64,000 nucleotides of DNA from RHKX01 sp963823275 (lineage in GTDB: Bacteria > Actinomycetota > Thermoleophilia > Solirubrobacterales > 70-9). A program made the translations under genes and the position numbers. Shown in pieces: positions 19,132 to 26,878 of this stretch. Location: positions 1 through 64,000 of the forward strand of contig CAWGKW010000002.1 of NCBI GenBank assembly GCA_963823275.1. The letters are read 5' to 3'. The stretch's first letter is position 1; every line of letters starts with the position of its first letter. Below the pieces are notes generated by a model, which worked only from the letters and a program-made list of their open reading frames with translations, made no database searches and had not been told where the DNA came from.

Positions 19132-19287
19132 ATGAGTGACAAGAAGAAGCCGAAGACGGCGGCGGACGTGACGCGCGAGTTTGCGGCGCAGGGCAAGTGC
19201 GAGATCCTCAACGACCGCGACGGCCAGATGGTCGTGCGGGTCCCAATCAGCGCGTTGAAGCGCCGGAAACCCTCGAGCGATCAGTAG
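19132..19287 (+). CDS. 51-residue hypothetical protein
   Basis: ATG 19132 follows GGAGGTGAGATCAA, a strong Shine-Dalgarno at good spacing (19119-19124). The product is MSDKKKPKTAADVTREFAAQ, GKCEILNDRDGQMVVRVPIS, ALKRRKPSSDQ: a Lys-rich start, a short beta-rich middle and a basic tail. It is too short to assign. The strong ribosome site is the main reason to call it. It is followed by a second Phd/VapC locus. Confidence 0.55.
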   Translation: MSDKKKPKTAADVTREFAAQGKCEILNDRDGQMVVRVPISALKRRKPSSDQ

Positions 19288-19418
19288 GGGAACGGCAGCC
19301 GCAAAGTCCTTCGTCCCTCGACACAGAATTGACACAGCAGAGCGCGCCACGCGTGCGTCGGCATGCGCCAACCTTGGTGGAGATGGAAACCAAGAGTGCT
19401 ACGCTGTGCCACGGTCCG

Positions 19419-19673
19419 ATGGACGTCTCCGTCAGAGAGCTGCGCAACCACACCGCGAAGGTGATCGCGGCGATCGAGAGCGGGGAGCCGGTGGTGCTGA
19501 CGGTCCATGGTCGGCCGGTCGCCGACATCATCCCGAGGGTCGTCAGGAGCGAGCGACGTTCGAGCGAAGCTCTGATGGCGGATCTCGCCGAGATCAGCGC
19601 GTTGGCCAAGAAGCTCGGGGTGGAGTCGAATCCTGAGGATTTCCGCTCGGGCTGGACGACGGACGACTTCTAG
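19419..19673 (+). CDS. Phd/YefM-type antitoxin (locus 2)
   Basis: 84 residues from ATG 19419: MDVSVRELRNHTAKVIAAIE, SGEPVVLTVHGRPVADIIP, then an alpha-helical tail (ALMADLAEISALAKKLG; GWTTDDF). This is the Phd fold with a VapC-binding C-terminus. A GTGCTAC half-site lies 17 bp upstream (19396-19402), matching one arm of the locus-3 operator. The toxin gene follows after 2 bp. Confidence 0.85.
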   Translation: MDVSVRELRNHTAKVIAAIESGEPVVLTVHGRPVADIIPRVVRSERRSSEALMADLAEISALAKKLGVESNPEDFRSGWTTDDF

Positions 19674-19675
19674 CG

Positions 19676-20072
19676 TTGAGCGATTACCTCGCCGACACCA
19701 GCACCTTCATCGCCGCCGAGGGTGGGAGGGATCTGGGGACGCCGCCTCCCGGTAAGGGTCGAATCTCGGTGGCGACACTGATGGAGTTGAGCCTTGGGGC
19801 GAGGTCGGCAACCGACCCCGGGACGAAGGAACTGCGGGAGGCGACTCTGGCCAAGGCCCGCAAGTACGTTGCCCTGGCCTATGACGAAGCCGGTCGCCGA
19901 AACCCTCGCGGCTCTGATTCATTCGGCTCGCAGACAGGGCCGACGGGCTCCGGCTGAGGACGCGATCATCGCCGCGACCGCGCTCGTCCACGACCTGACC
20001 GTCTGGACCCAGGACGAGGACTTCGCGGTGCTCGCCGAGCTGGAGCCGAAGCTCAGGGTCAAGGTCGGCTGA
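19676..20072 (+). pseudogene. VapC-type PIN toxin (locus 2), frameshifted
   Basis: TTG 19676 gives MSDYLADTSTFIAAEGGRDL with the first PIN Asp, and RISVATLMELSLGA with the Glu. Near 19885 the frame breaks; the other frame continues AETLAALIHSARRQGRRA, EDAIIAATALVHDLTVWTQD, EDFAVLAELEPKL to the stop at 20072, with the remaining acidic residues. One indel would restore a protein of about 131 residues. If real, the antitoxin is left without its toxin, which is the tolerated direction of decay. Confidence 0.75.
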
Positions 20073-20073
20073 C

Positions 20074-21718
20074 TCAGGACCCCGGGGGACCCGGCGCCAC
20101 CACGATGCAGTGGTTCCGCGCCCGCGAGAAGCCGACGTAGAGCTGTTGGTCGATCGACTCCCCGTCGATGTCCTCGAGCTCGCAGAGGATCACGACCGGT
20201 GACTCGAGCCCCTTGAAGCCTCGGATCGAGCCGAAGCGGATGTACTTGCCGAGCGGCTTCGGCTCGTCGACGAACTCGTACTCGCCGCAGCCGGCCTTGG
20301 CCACCTCGGACTTCTCGATGTTGTGGGAGCTGAGGACGACGATGTCCTGGGGGGCATCTCCGTCCTCCTCGCAGAGGCTGTTCGACGAGTCTGGCGGACG
20401 ACGTTGGGCTGGTCGGCGGTGGGGTAGTAGCTCGACGGCACGACCCTCGGGCCCGATCGCCTCTGGTTCGATCTCGCCCTCGTACTTCTTCATCACCTCA
20501 CGGTGGATCGCCTGGGTGTTGCGACAGTTGACGTCGAGCTCGAAGCGCAGGAACTCCTCGGGGACCTCGAGCTGGTGCTCGTAGACCCGCTGGTTGTCGT
20601 CCATGAACAACCAGATGAATGCCTTGTCGGGATCGCGGAGCGTGTCGATCAGGACGTCGAGCCAGTCGTTGTGTCAGGTCCTGTGCCTCGTCGACGAAGA
20701 TCGCGTCGTAACGCGGTCCCAGCTTCTCACTGGCATCGACGAAGGCGAGCGGCAGCTCGTCGCTCGAAGAACGCGAGGGTCCCACTCACCGCCGTCGTCG
20801 ACGGACAGCGTGATGTCCGCCTGTTTGACCAGCGCCAGCAACAGGCTGTGGAAGTTGTTGAAGAGAACTCCCGAGTCCTTCTCGCGTCTTGCGCAGGTGG
20901 TCGCGCAGCTGCCGGTTGAAGCAGACAAACAGCACCTCCTCGCCCTTGGCCGCCAGCGCCTTGGCCCGTTCGATCGCGAGCATCGTCTTGCCCGAGCCGG
21001 CGGGGCCCGTGACGGCCATCCGCCGGTTGCTCCCGAGTCGATTGAGGAGGTCGGCCTGCTGCTGGGTGAGGGTGATCAGCGCCTCGTGCTCGTCGAGGAA
21101 CTCGTCCGCCATCGACACCTCGATCCGAACGCAAGGGGCGAGGACCTCGCGCAGCTTCTTGACCCCTCCGGCACCGGGGCCGACCGGCTTGGAGCCGGCC
21201 GGGCGGTGGAACTTGAAGATCCGCTCGATCGACTCGTCGATCGTCTTCATCTCAGGGCGGTCGATGATCAGCTCGGGATGAGAATCGGGGGCGAGGGTGA
21301 GTGAGGGGGTGGTGATGTCGGGAAAGGCGACCGCATGCCCGATCAGCAGCTTGCCGCCACCCTTGGCCGCCATCCCACCGAGCTTTCGTTTGAGGTCATA
21401 GGTGTGGTCGAGCGCCTGGTTGAACGGATCCTTGATCCGCTCGCGCTTGCCGTCGTGATGTCCGTACCACGCGCCGTGCTGGCATTCGATCCCGCCGCCC
21501 TTGACCTCGAGGCAGAGCACGCCGCGCTCAGGGTGGACGATTACGAAGTCGATCTCCCCGTCGGTGGAGCCCCTCTTCTTGTCGCGGACGACCCAGGCGG
21601 CCGAGTGGAAGACCTCCCACTCGTCGTCGAGGTGCGCCTCGAGTGCATCGAAGACCTTCCCCTCGGCCTCACTCTTCAGATCAGGTTTGAAGAGCGTGCG
21701 CGGATACATGACCGCCAT
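20074..21718 (-). pseudogene. NERD-domain superfamily I helicase, multiple frameshifts
   Basis: From ATG 21718: an N-terminal NERD nuclease-related domain (EAEGKVFDALEAHL; STDGEIDFVIVHPERGVLCL; EVKGG) for about 130 residues, then a UvrD-like helicase core. MAVTGPAGSGKTMLAIERAK is Walker A, VLFVCFNRQLRDHLRKT motif Ia, YDAIFVDEAQDL Walker B. FMDDNQRVYEHQ, LDVNCRNTQAIHREV, SIRGFKGLESPVVILCELED and YVGFSRARNHCIVV are later helicase motifs. Breaks fall near 20880, 20765, 20670 and possibly 20390. Such proteins are found in DNA repair and defence settings, but the role here is unknown. Confidence 0.72.
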
Positions 21719-21791
21719 CGGCCCATCCTATGGGCGGGGTCAGGAAGTCGGGCGGATCAGCGACCTACTCCGCTCACGAAAGGAGCCCCTC

Positions 21792-22250
21792 ATCCATACC
21801 TACTTCGCTTACGGCTCGAACCTGAACCGGATCGACCTGCTCCATCGCTGCCCCGGCGGCCGGCCTCTGATCGCCGCTCGCCTCGAGGGCTGGCGGCTGA
21901 CCTTCCGCGGCGTCGCCGACATCGAGCGGGCCCCCGGCCGGGTGGTCGAGGGGGCCCTGTGGTCGCTGACCGAGGGCGACCTGATCAACCTCGACCATTA
22001 CGAGGGCGCGCCGACCCACTACCGGCGCCGCTTCATCGAGGTCGAGACGGCGTCCGGACGACTGGAGGCGATCACGTATGTGATGACCGAGACCTCCACC
22101 CTCCGGTCGCCCTCCGCGTGGTATATGGAGCGGATCGAGATCGGCTACCGCGACTGGGAACTTCCCAGCTTCGAGCTCGAGCGGTCCGTTGGCGAGGCCG
22201 CCCGCGAGCCGGCCGAACCGTGTCAGATTCTCCCTCGCAGCTGCGACTGA
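21792..22250 (+). CDS. gamma-glutamylcyclotransferase-like (AIG2 fold) protein
   Basis: The product contains TYFAYGSNLNRIDLLHRCP, the YGSN phosphate-binding motif of the GGCT/AIG2 fold, then ARLEGWRLTFRGVADIE, VEGALWSLTEGDLINLDHYE (with the catalytic Glu) and YRRRFIEVE. About 152 residues. Members form 5-oxoproline from gamma-glutamyl amines, but bacterial substrates are rarely known. No ATG, GTG or TTG precedes YGSN closely: the well-placed AAAGGAG (21779-21785) points to ATC at 21792. An ATG at 21708 in frame would add 28 unlikely residues and overlap the divergent helicase start. Confidence 0.7.
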   Translation: MHTYFAYGSNLNRIDLLHRCPGGRPLIAARLEGWRLTFRGVADIERAPGRVVEGALWSLTEGDLINLDHYEGAPTHYRRRFIEVETASGRLEAITYVMTETSTLRSPSAWYMERIEIGYRDWELPSFELERSVGEAAREPAEPCQILPRSCD

Positions 22251-22256
22251 CCGGGG

Positions 22257-22850
22257 GTGAAGCTGAGAGCAACAACCCGCAGCGGCTCCGTGACCCTCGT
22301 TCCCCATCAGTTGCCCGACGTCTACGGCGGCCCGGCCGCCTGTCTGGCCCGGGCCGCGCTGGGTCCCGACGTCTCGATCGCCGATCTCACGATCGGCGAG
22401 CCTCCCGAGGAGATCGACGACGACGAGGAGGTCGAGCTTGACGACGAGGAGAGCGAGGCCGAGGTTTCGGGGCCTGAAGAGGGCGAGATCGAGGTCCGCT
22501 TCATGGTCAACGACGTGCCGCCCGCGCGACGGGTGATCAAGCGCTGGGCGGCCACCGCCGGCTACCGGCGGGTCTGGTTCCGCGACGAGGTCGCCGACCT
22601 CGAGACGCCCGACCACCTCGACGGCGAGTTCGTGACCGCCTGCCCGAGTTGCCGACTCGAGATCAGGGACTCAGGCTCGAACCTGATGGGGTTCGTCCGC
22701 AAGGCGGGCCACTTCCCGATGAACTGCTTCGTCTGCGGCACCTTCGTCCCCCAATGGGAGCCGGTGCGCCTCGAGGAAGCGGAGTCGGCCCGGCTTTCCC
22801 CGCGGCGAAGCCGCGACGCCGATCACACGCTGCGGGCCGTCGAGGGCTGA
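22257..22850 (+). CDS. hypothetical protein with C-terminal zinc ribbon
   Basis: 197 residues from GTG 22257. The N-terminal half has an acidic linker (EEIDDDEEVELDDEESEAE). The middle reads RVIKRWAATAGYRRVWFRDE. The C-terminal half has TACPSCRLEI and NCFVCGTFVPQWEP, two CxxC pairs spaced about 28 residues apart, probably a treble-clef or ribbon zinc site. No other feature is known. It follows the AIG2-like gene by 6 bp and is likely co-transcribed. Confidence 0.55.
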   Translation: MKLRATTRSGSVTLVPHQLPDVYGGPAACLARAALGPDVSIADLTIGEPPEEIDDDEEVELDDEESEAEVSGPEEGEIEVRFMVNDVPPARRVIKRWAATAGYRRVWFRDEVADLETPDHLDGEFVTACPSCRLEIRDSGSNLMGFVRKAGHFPMNCFVCGTFVPQWEPVRLEEAESARLSPRRSRDADHTLRAVEG

Positions 22851-22870
22851 GCGCGCCGTCCGGAGCTGCG

Positions 22871-23287
22871 CTACGTCAGCCGAACCGCTCTGACCTCGAT
22901 CAGCTCGCCCATCTCGCGAAAGTCTCGGGAGTCACGCGTGTAGAGGGGAAGCCCGACCGCCAGGGCCGTTGCCGCTATCAGCAGGTCGAAGGCCCGGTGC
23001 CCCCTCGCCCGGCGGCCACCTTCCAAGACCGCCGAATAGATGCGAGCGTAGGCGCGGGAGGCTGCCGCGTCGAACGGGATCGCCTCGAAAACCGACTCGG
23101 CTCGCTGAAGGCGGTCCTGTCGGCGAGCACGCTCGGACCGGTCATCGGTGGCGTGTGGACCCGCGGCCAGCTCCGCCAGGGTGATCGATGAGATCGCGAT
23201 CTCGCTAGGCAACTCCGAAGCATCGACCCGGCCGAGATCGATCACCACCGAGGTGTCGATGATCCCCCGTGTCGACGGTTCAGCCAC
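22871..23287 (-). CDS. VapC-type PIN-domain toxin (locus 3)
   Basis: 138 residues from GTG 23287: GIIDTSVVIDLGRVD with the first Asp, ITLAELAAGPHAT with the Glu, AFDLLIAATALAVGLPLYTR and DSRDFREM with the last acidic residues. All four PIN acidic positions are present and the frame is intact. The start overlaps the antitoxin stop by 8 bp, so translation is coupled. Longer open sequence upstream overlaps the antitoxin fully and is not used. Confidence 0.87.
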   Translation of the reverse strand: MAEPSTRGIIDTSVVIDLGRVDASELPSEIAISSITLAELAAGPHATDDRSERARRQDRLQRAESVFEAIPFDAAASRAYARIYSAVLEGGRRARGHRAFDLLIAATALAVGLPLYTRDSRDFREMGELIEVRAVRLT

Positions 23288-23531
23288 GAACCGTCGGGTC
23301 CTGGTCGAGTACCTGGTCGACCTCGTCTCGAAACGCTTTGCCATCGAGGGCGGGTGCATCGGCAAACGCACCGAGGACGGCCTCGGTCTTCACGAAACGA
23401 CGACGCCGGTTCGGCATCAGCTCGGCGACTGCCACGCCATTCCGCGTGACCAGGAAGTCTTCACCTTCGTCGAGTCGCCGCATGATCTCGCCGCTCTGAT
23501 TGCGCAACTCGCGTTGTGTGATCCTCTGCAT
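23280..23531 (-). CDS. Phd/YefM-type antitoxin (locus 3)
   Basis: 83 residues from ATG 23531: MQRITQRELRNQSGEIMRRL, DEGEDFLVTRNGVAVAELMP, then FVKTEAVLGAFADAPALDGK and EVDQVLDQDPTVRG. Phd fold with a toxin-binding tail. A perfect inverted repeat lies 10 bp upstream of the start (23541-23556). Sequence differs clearly from the antitoxins of loci 1 and 2, so the three loci are independent acquisitions or old paralogues. Confidence 0.86.
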   Translation of the reverse strand: MQRITQRELRNQSGEIMRRLDEGEDFLVTRNGVAVAELMPNRRRRFVKTEAVLGAFADAPALDGKAFRDEVDQVLDQDPTVRG

Positions 23532-23540
23532 GGGGTGAAC

Positions 23541-23556
23541 GTAGCACCCGTGCTAC
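23541..23556 (-). promoter_or_regulatory. putative antitoxin operator
   Basis: GTAGCAC-CC-GTGCTAC, 7-bp perfect arms with a 2-bp centre, begins 10 bp upstream of the locus-3 antitoxin start. Its location and symmetry fit an autorepression site. The GTGCTAC arm recurs upstream of the locus-2 antitoxin and as GGCTAC at locus 1. Confidence 0.62.
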
Positions 23557-23562
23557 GGATGA

Positions 23563-23955
23563 TCAAGTCGGCGGGTTGCCACCGCCCTGCCGCTCGAACC
23601 ACTCGCCGATCGACCGCACTCCCTGCTCCTGGATCTCGCCGCCGCCCAGCTTGCCGATCCCCATCGGCCCCTCGCCGCTCATCATCCGCAGCTTCAGCTT
23701 CTGGCCGTCGGTGGTCTTCAGCTTCAGCTCGACGGCGACCTTGTCCATGATCAGAGCGGTGGGCTCGGAGCTGAGGCCGCCGGCTCCGGCGACGCGAGCT
23801 TCGGCGATCTGCTCGGACGTGAGGGAGAGCGGCTCGCCGTCGCGGTCGAACTTCCTGGTCAGCTTCTGGAGGACGAGGCGATCCTCGGTGACGACGATCG
23901 CGACCATCCAGCCCCTGAAGTTCGTCTGCTGGCTGGCGACGCAGGTGCCCAGCAC
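23563..23955 (-). CDS. hypothetical protein, PH-like or small beta-rich domain
   Basis: 130 residues from GTG 23955: LGTCVASQQTNFRGWMVAIV, VTEDRLVLQKLTRKFDRDG, EQIAEARVAGAGGLSS, VAVELKLKTTDGQKLKLRMM. The pattern of a membrane-free beta-rich fold with a VTEDRLVL strand resembles bacterial PH-like proteins, but this is a guess. In-frame sequence upstream to a TAG at about 24027 (LESKLRPLAESLLSPGET) looks like coding, so the real start may be further up at a non-standard codon. Function unknown. Confidence 0.5.
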   Translation of the reverse strand: MLGTCVASQQTNFRGWMVAIVVTEDRLVLQKLTRKFDRDGEPLSLTSEQIAEARVAGAGGLSSEPTALIMDKVAVELKLKTTDGQKLKLRMMSGEGPMGIGKLGGGEIQEQGVRSIGEWFERQGGGNPPT

Positions 23956-24044
23956 GGTCTCGCCCGGTGAGAGGAGCGACTCGGCGAGGGGGCGGAGCTT
24001 GGATTCGAGATCGGCGATGGACCGATACTAGTCCCCGGCCGTGG

Positions 24045-24383
24045 TCAGTCCCAGAGGCCGAACAAGGTGCTGTCCCGCTTGGTGATCGTGGTGCCGCAGA
24101 CCGGACATGGCCCCGAGATGCACTCCCGCCTCATCCCGACCTCGCCGGGCGCAAACCAGACCTCTCCGGCCCACGGCAGCAGGGTCGCTCCGCACTCCTC
24201 GCAGTCTCGTTCGGTCTCACAGCATTCCGAGACGGCCAGGCTGCGGATCCGTAAGCAGCTCGGGCAGACCCACTGCTCCATCGCGAACGGCTGGCCGTGC
24301 TCGTGGCAGGTGCCGGCACCCGTCCGCATCTCGTGGACGGTGCCGCATCCAGGGCATTTCGGTGCGCACAACGATCCGGGCAT
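24045..24383 (-). CDS. cysteine-rich zinc-ribbon protein
   Basis: 112 residues from ATG 24383: LCAPKCPGCGTVHEM, WVCPSCLRIRSLAVSECCE, RDCEECGATLLPW and GPCPVCGTTITKRD. Four or more CxxC knuckles suggest two rubredoxin-like zinc ribbons. There is no enzyme domain. The opposite strand is also open here, but only the minus strand gives paired CxxC motifs. Function unknown. Confidence 0.5.
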   Translation of the reverse strand: MPGSLCAPKCPGCGTVHEMRTGAGTCHEHGQPFAMEQWVCPSCLRIRSLAVSECCETERDCEECGATLLPWAGEVWFAPGEVGMRRECISGPCPVCGTTITKRDSTLFGLWD

Positions 24384-24477
24384 GGATCTCCTGTCTACCG
24401 GTGAGCTCGCTTGCTGACAAGTGCGGTGGGACTCCCATTGCTCGAGCGACCACACGATCGGCGACGATGGGAGACGG

Positions 24478-24871
24478 ATGACTGAGAAGCTGACCAAGCC
24501 GCTGAGTCCTCGCTTCACCGAGGCCGTCGCCTCACTGGTTCTGGAGATGGAGGCCGACGAGGACGAGGCGATCGCGGCGCTCCTCCATGACGTGATCGAG
24601 GATGTCGGGGCCGACCAGGATGCGGTTGACACCTTCGGCGGCTCCGATCCGGCGCGGGCAAATCGAGGTCCGCCCGGAGGCTCACGCCACGTTCATGTCC
24701 GAGCTGCGCAGGCGCCAGTCCAAGACCGTGTGGTCGACCGGCGGTTGCTCAAGCTGGTACGTCGACGAGCAGGGCCGCGATCCGACGAACTGGCCCGGCT
24801 ATACCCTCGAGTACCGCCGCCGCGTCGCAGCGATCGACCCGCAGGTGTACGCACTCGACGAAACGCCCTGA
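24478..24871 (+). pseudogene. HD-domain start joined to a flavin-monooxygenase tail
   Basis: ATG 24478 gives MTEKLTKPLSPRFTEAVASL, VLEMEADEDEAIAALLHDV, IEDVGADQ. This is the HD-phosphohydrolase pattern (LLHDVIED), but the segment with the first His (usually before HLL/VASLVLE) is missing between FTEA and VASLVLE. From about 24650 a second frame reads IEVRPEAHATFMSELRRRQ, SKTVWSTGGCSSWYVDEQGR and PTNWPGYTLEYRRRVAAIDP, the C-terminus typical of flavin-containing/Baeyer-Villiger monooxygenases. Two unrelated gene ends meet here, best explained by a deletion that removed most of both genes. It is followed by an intact SDR gene, a frequent partner of such monooxygenases. Confidence 0.72.
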
Positions 24872-24907
24872 GCCCTCACCGACCGTGAACCACCCAAGGA
24901 GACACAG

Positions 24908-25762
24908 ATGACCGACGCACCGAACTCACCGATGACCGTTCTGATCACCGGCTGCTCGACCGGGATCGGCCGAGCGACCGCCGAGCGGCTGCTCGACGCC
25001 GGCCATACCGTCTATGCCTCAGCTCGCCGTCCCGAGGTGCTCGCCGATCTGGCGTCGCGTGGCGCTCATACGCTCGCCCTCGACGTCACCGACGAGGCCT
25101 CGATGAGCGCGGCCGTCGAGCGGGTCACCTCCGAGCAGGGTGCGATCGGAGCGCTGATCAACAACGCCGGCTACAGCCAGTCCGGCGCGCTCGAGACGCT
25201 GGCGATGGACGACGTCCGCCGCCAGTTCGAGACGAACGTCTTCGGACTGCTGCGGATGTCGCAGCTCGTCCTTCCCGGGATGCGCGAGGCGGGCTCGGGG
25301 CGGATCGTGAACATCAGCTCGATGGGCGCCAACTTCACCTTCCCCGGCGGCGGCATCTACCACGCCACCAAGTACGCGGTGGAGGCGATCTCCGATGCGC
25401 TGCGGTTCGAGGTCAAGGGTTTCGGTGTCGAGGTCGTGATCGTCCAGCCCGGGTTGATCCGGACCGAGTTCGCCGCGACCGCATCGGCTGAGCTGAGCGA
25501 GGAGGAGGGCCCCTACAAGGAGTTCAACGAGGCGGTTGGGCAGGCCACCACCGACGTCTACGAGAAGGGACCGATGGCGCGGTTCGGCGGCGATCCCGAC
25601 GCGGTCGCGAAGACGATCGAGACGGCGATCACGGCCCGCTCGCCGAAGATCCGCTACCGGGTGACCCCCTCGGCCACGATGCTGATCGGCCAGCGCAAGC
25701 TGATGACTGACGGGCTCTGGGACCGCTTCCTCGCCACCCAGTTCCCGCGACCGGGGGCCTGA
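24908..25762 (+). CDS. SDR-family oxidoreductase
   Basis: 284 residues. VLITGCSTGIGRATAERL is the TGxxxGIG cofactor motif; LDVTDEASM and INNAGYSQSG follow. IVNISSMGAN contains the catalytic Ser, and YHATKYAVEAI has the Tyr-xxx-Lys. IVQPGLIRTEF ends the core, and a long C-terminal extension (RYRVTPSATMLIGQRK) is typical of the classical SDR group that acts on ketones, steroids or retinoids. GGAGACACAG lies before ATG 24908. It sits just behind the monooxygenase tail, so the lost monooxygenase and this SDR may once have shared a substrate. Intact. Confidence 0.85.
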   Translation: MTDAPNSPMTVLITGCSTGIGRATAERLLDAGHTVYASARRPEVLADLASRGAHTLALDVTDEASMSAAVERVTSEQGAIGALINNAGYSQSGALETLAMDDVRRQFETNVFGLLRMSQLVLPGMREAGSGRIVNISSMGANFTFPGGGIYHATKYAVEAISDALRFEVKGFGVEVVIVQPGLIRTEFAATASAELSEEEGPYKEFNEAVGQATTDVYEKGPMARFGGDPDAVAKTIETAITARSPKIRYRVTPSATMLIGQRKLMTDGLWDRFLATQFPRPGA

Positions 25763-25896
25763 GCGGCTGGGTCATGGGGCCGACCTGTGGGATTCGGCCC
25801 GGATTCGCTTCTGAATCGGCACATTGGAGTCCCCACGTGTGACACCGATTGGGGCATGGTTGGTCGGGTAGTCACCAGGACCGGAAGGAGCCCGAC

Positions 25897-26193
25897 ATGG
25901 CCGACCAGGAACGCGAAGCGAGGATCCTGAAGCTGATCCGCTCGGTGCCCGAGGGCTTCGTCACCACCTATGGCGATCTCTGCCCGGAGGCGCCGCGGCT
26001 GCCCGGCCGGATCCTCTCGACGACGAAGGAGAAGGACCTGCCCTGGCACCGGATCGTCCGCGCCGACGGTTCCTTCGCCCAGGGCGAGCGACAACGCCGG
26101 CTGCTGCGCAAGGAGGGGATCCCGTTCGCCGGCAAGCGGGTGGACATGGATGTCGCGCACCTTCCCCGGGACGCCCTGATCAGCGGGGACTGA
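25897..26193 (+). CDS. alkyltransferase-like protein (ATL, MGMT-like without the Cys)
   Basis: 98 residues from ATG 25897, preceded by GGAAGGAG. ILKLIRSVPEGFVTTYGDLC and RILSTTKEKDLPWHRIVRAD define the DNA-binding C-terminal domain of O6-methylguanine methyltransferase. The active-site PCHR is replaced by PWHR, so alkyl transfer is impossible. ATL proteins of this type bind O6-alkylguanine and hand the lesion to nucleotide excision repair. The short domain length and intact frame support this. It stands alone downstream of the SDR. Confidence 0.88.
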   Translation: MADQEREARILKLIRSVPEGFVTTYGDLCPEAPRLPGRILSTTKEKDLPWHRIVRADGSFAQGERQRRLLRKEGIPFAGKRVDMDVAHLPRDALISGD

Positions 26194-26269
26194 GGGACCC
26201 GAGTTGCGACCACCCGCCGGGCTCCCTCGGTGGGAAGTGACGGCACCGGGATCGCCGGGCGTGAGGGCG

Positions 26270-26827
26270 TCAGATCACCTGGTGGAGCCGACGCCCCATC
26301 GCAGCGCCCGAGCAGTTGAAGATCTTGCGGAGGGCGTCGAAGTCGCCGCCGGTCCGCTCGTAGTGAAAACGGATCAGATCGGCCGGCATCAGCAATGCGG
26401 CTGCAAACCAGTTGGCCTGCTCCTCGATCGGGTCGATTGGAGGGCGCTCGGCCCTTGGCTCCACGCTCTGCTCGGGGGCGTCGATGCTGCCGTGGCGGCA
26501 GAAGAGCGAGGTCTGCTGATCCTGGTGGAGGACCCAGTGGCCGAGCTCGTGGCCGATCGTGAAGCGTCTTCGCGGCGGCCACTGCCGGCCCTCCTCGGCG
26601 TTGACCCAGATCTCCCCGCGGCTCGGCAGCAGCAGGCCCGAGATCGACTGGTCGGCGGCGATCGCGGGGCAGCCGGGCGCCTTGGTCATGTCGTCGACGT
26701 CGCGGACCAGCAACCCGCAGTGGGTGTCGGCGATGTCCTCGACCGGGACCGGCAGCGTCGAGCCGTCCCAGACCCAGTCGGGCACCTCGGTCAGCAGCTC
26801 CTCGGCTCTTTTCGCCACCCCCTCCAT
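26270..26827 (-). CDS. ImmA/IrrE-family zinc metalloprotease
   Basis: 185 residues from ATG 26827. RFTIGHELGHWVLHQ is the HExxH zinc motif, and IEEQANWFAAALLMP supplies the downstream Glu and the conserved AALLMP. N-terminal PVPVEDIADTHCGLLVRDVD and GEIWVNAEE are typical of the family. Relatives cleave XRE-type repressors, as ImmA does to ImmR and IrrE to DdrO, in response to DNA damage. Here it follows an HTH-like protein and a sigma factor on the same strand, 51 bp downstream, so those are the likely substrates or targets (inference). Confidence 0.87.
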   Translation of the reverse strand: MEGVAKRAEELLTEVPDWVWDGSTLPVPVEDIADTHCGLLVRDVDDMTKAPGCPAIAADQSISGLLLPSRGEIWVNAEEGRQWPPRRRFTIGHELGHWVLHQDQQTSLFCRHGSIDAPEQSVEPRAERPPIDPIEEQANWFAAALLMPADLIRFHYERTGGDFDALRKIFNCSGAAMGRRLHQVI

Positions 26828-26878
26828 CGGCGAGCGATGGTACTCGCGGCCCGGTCGGAGGAGGGGGAACTGAGCCGA

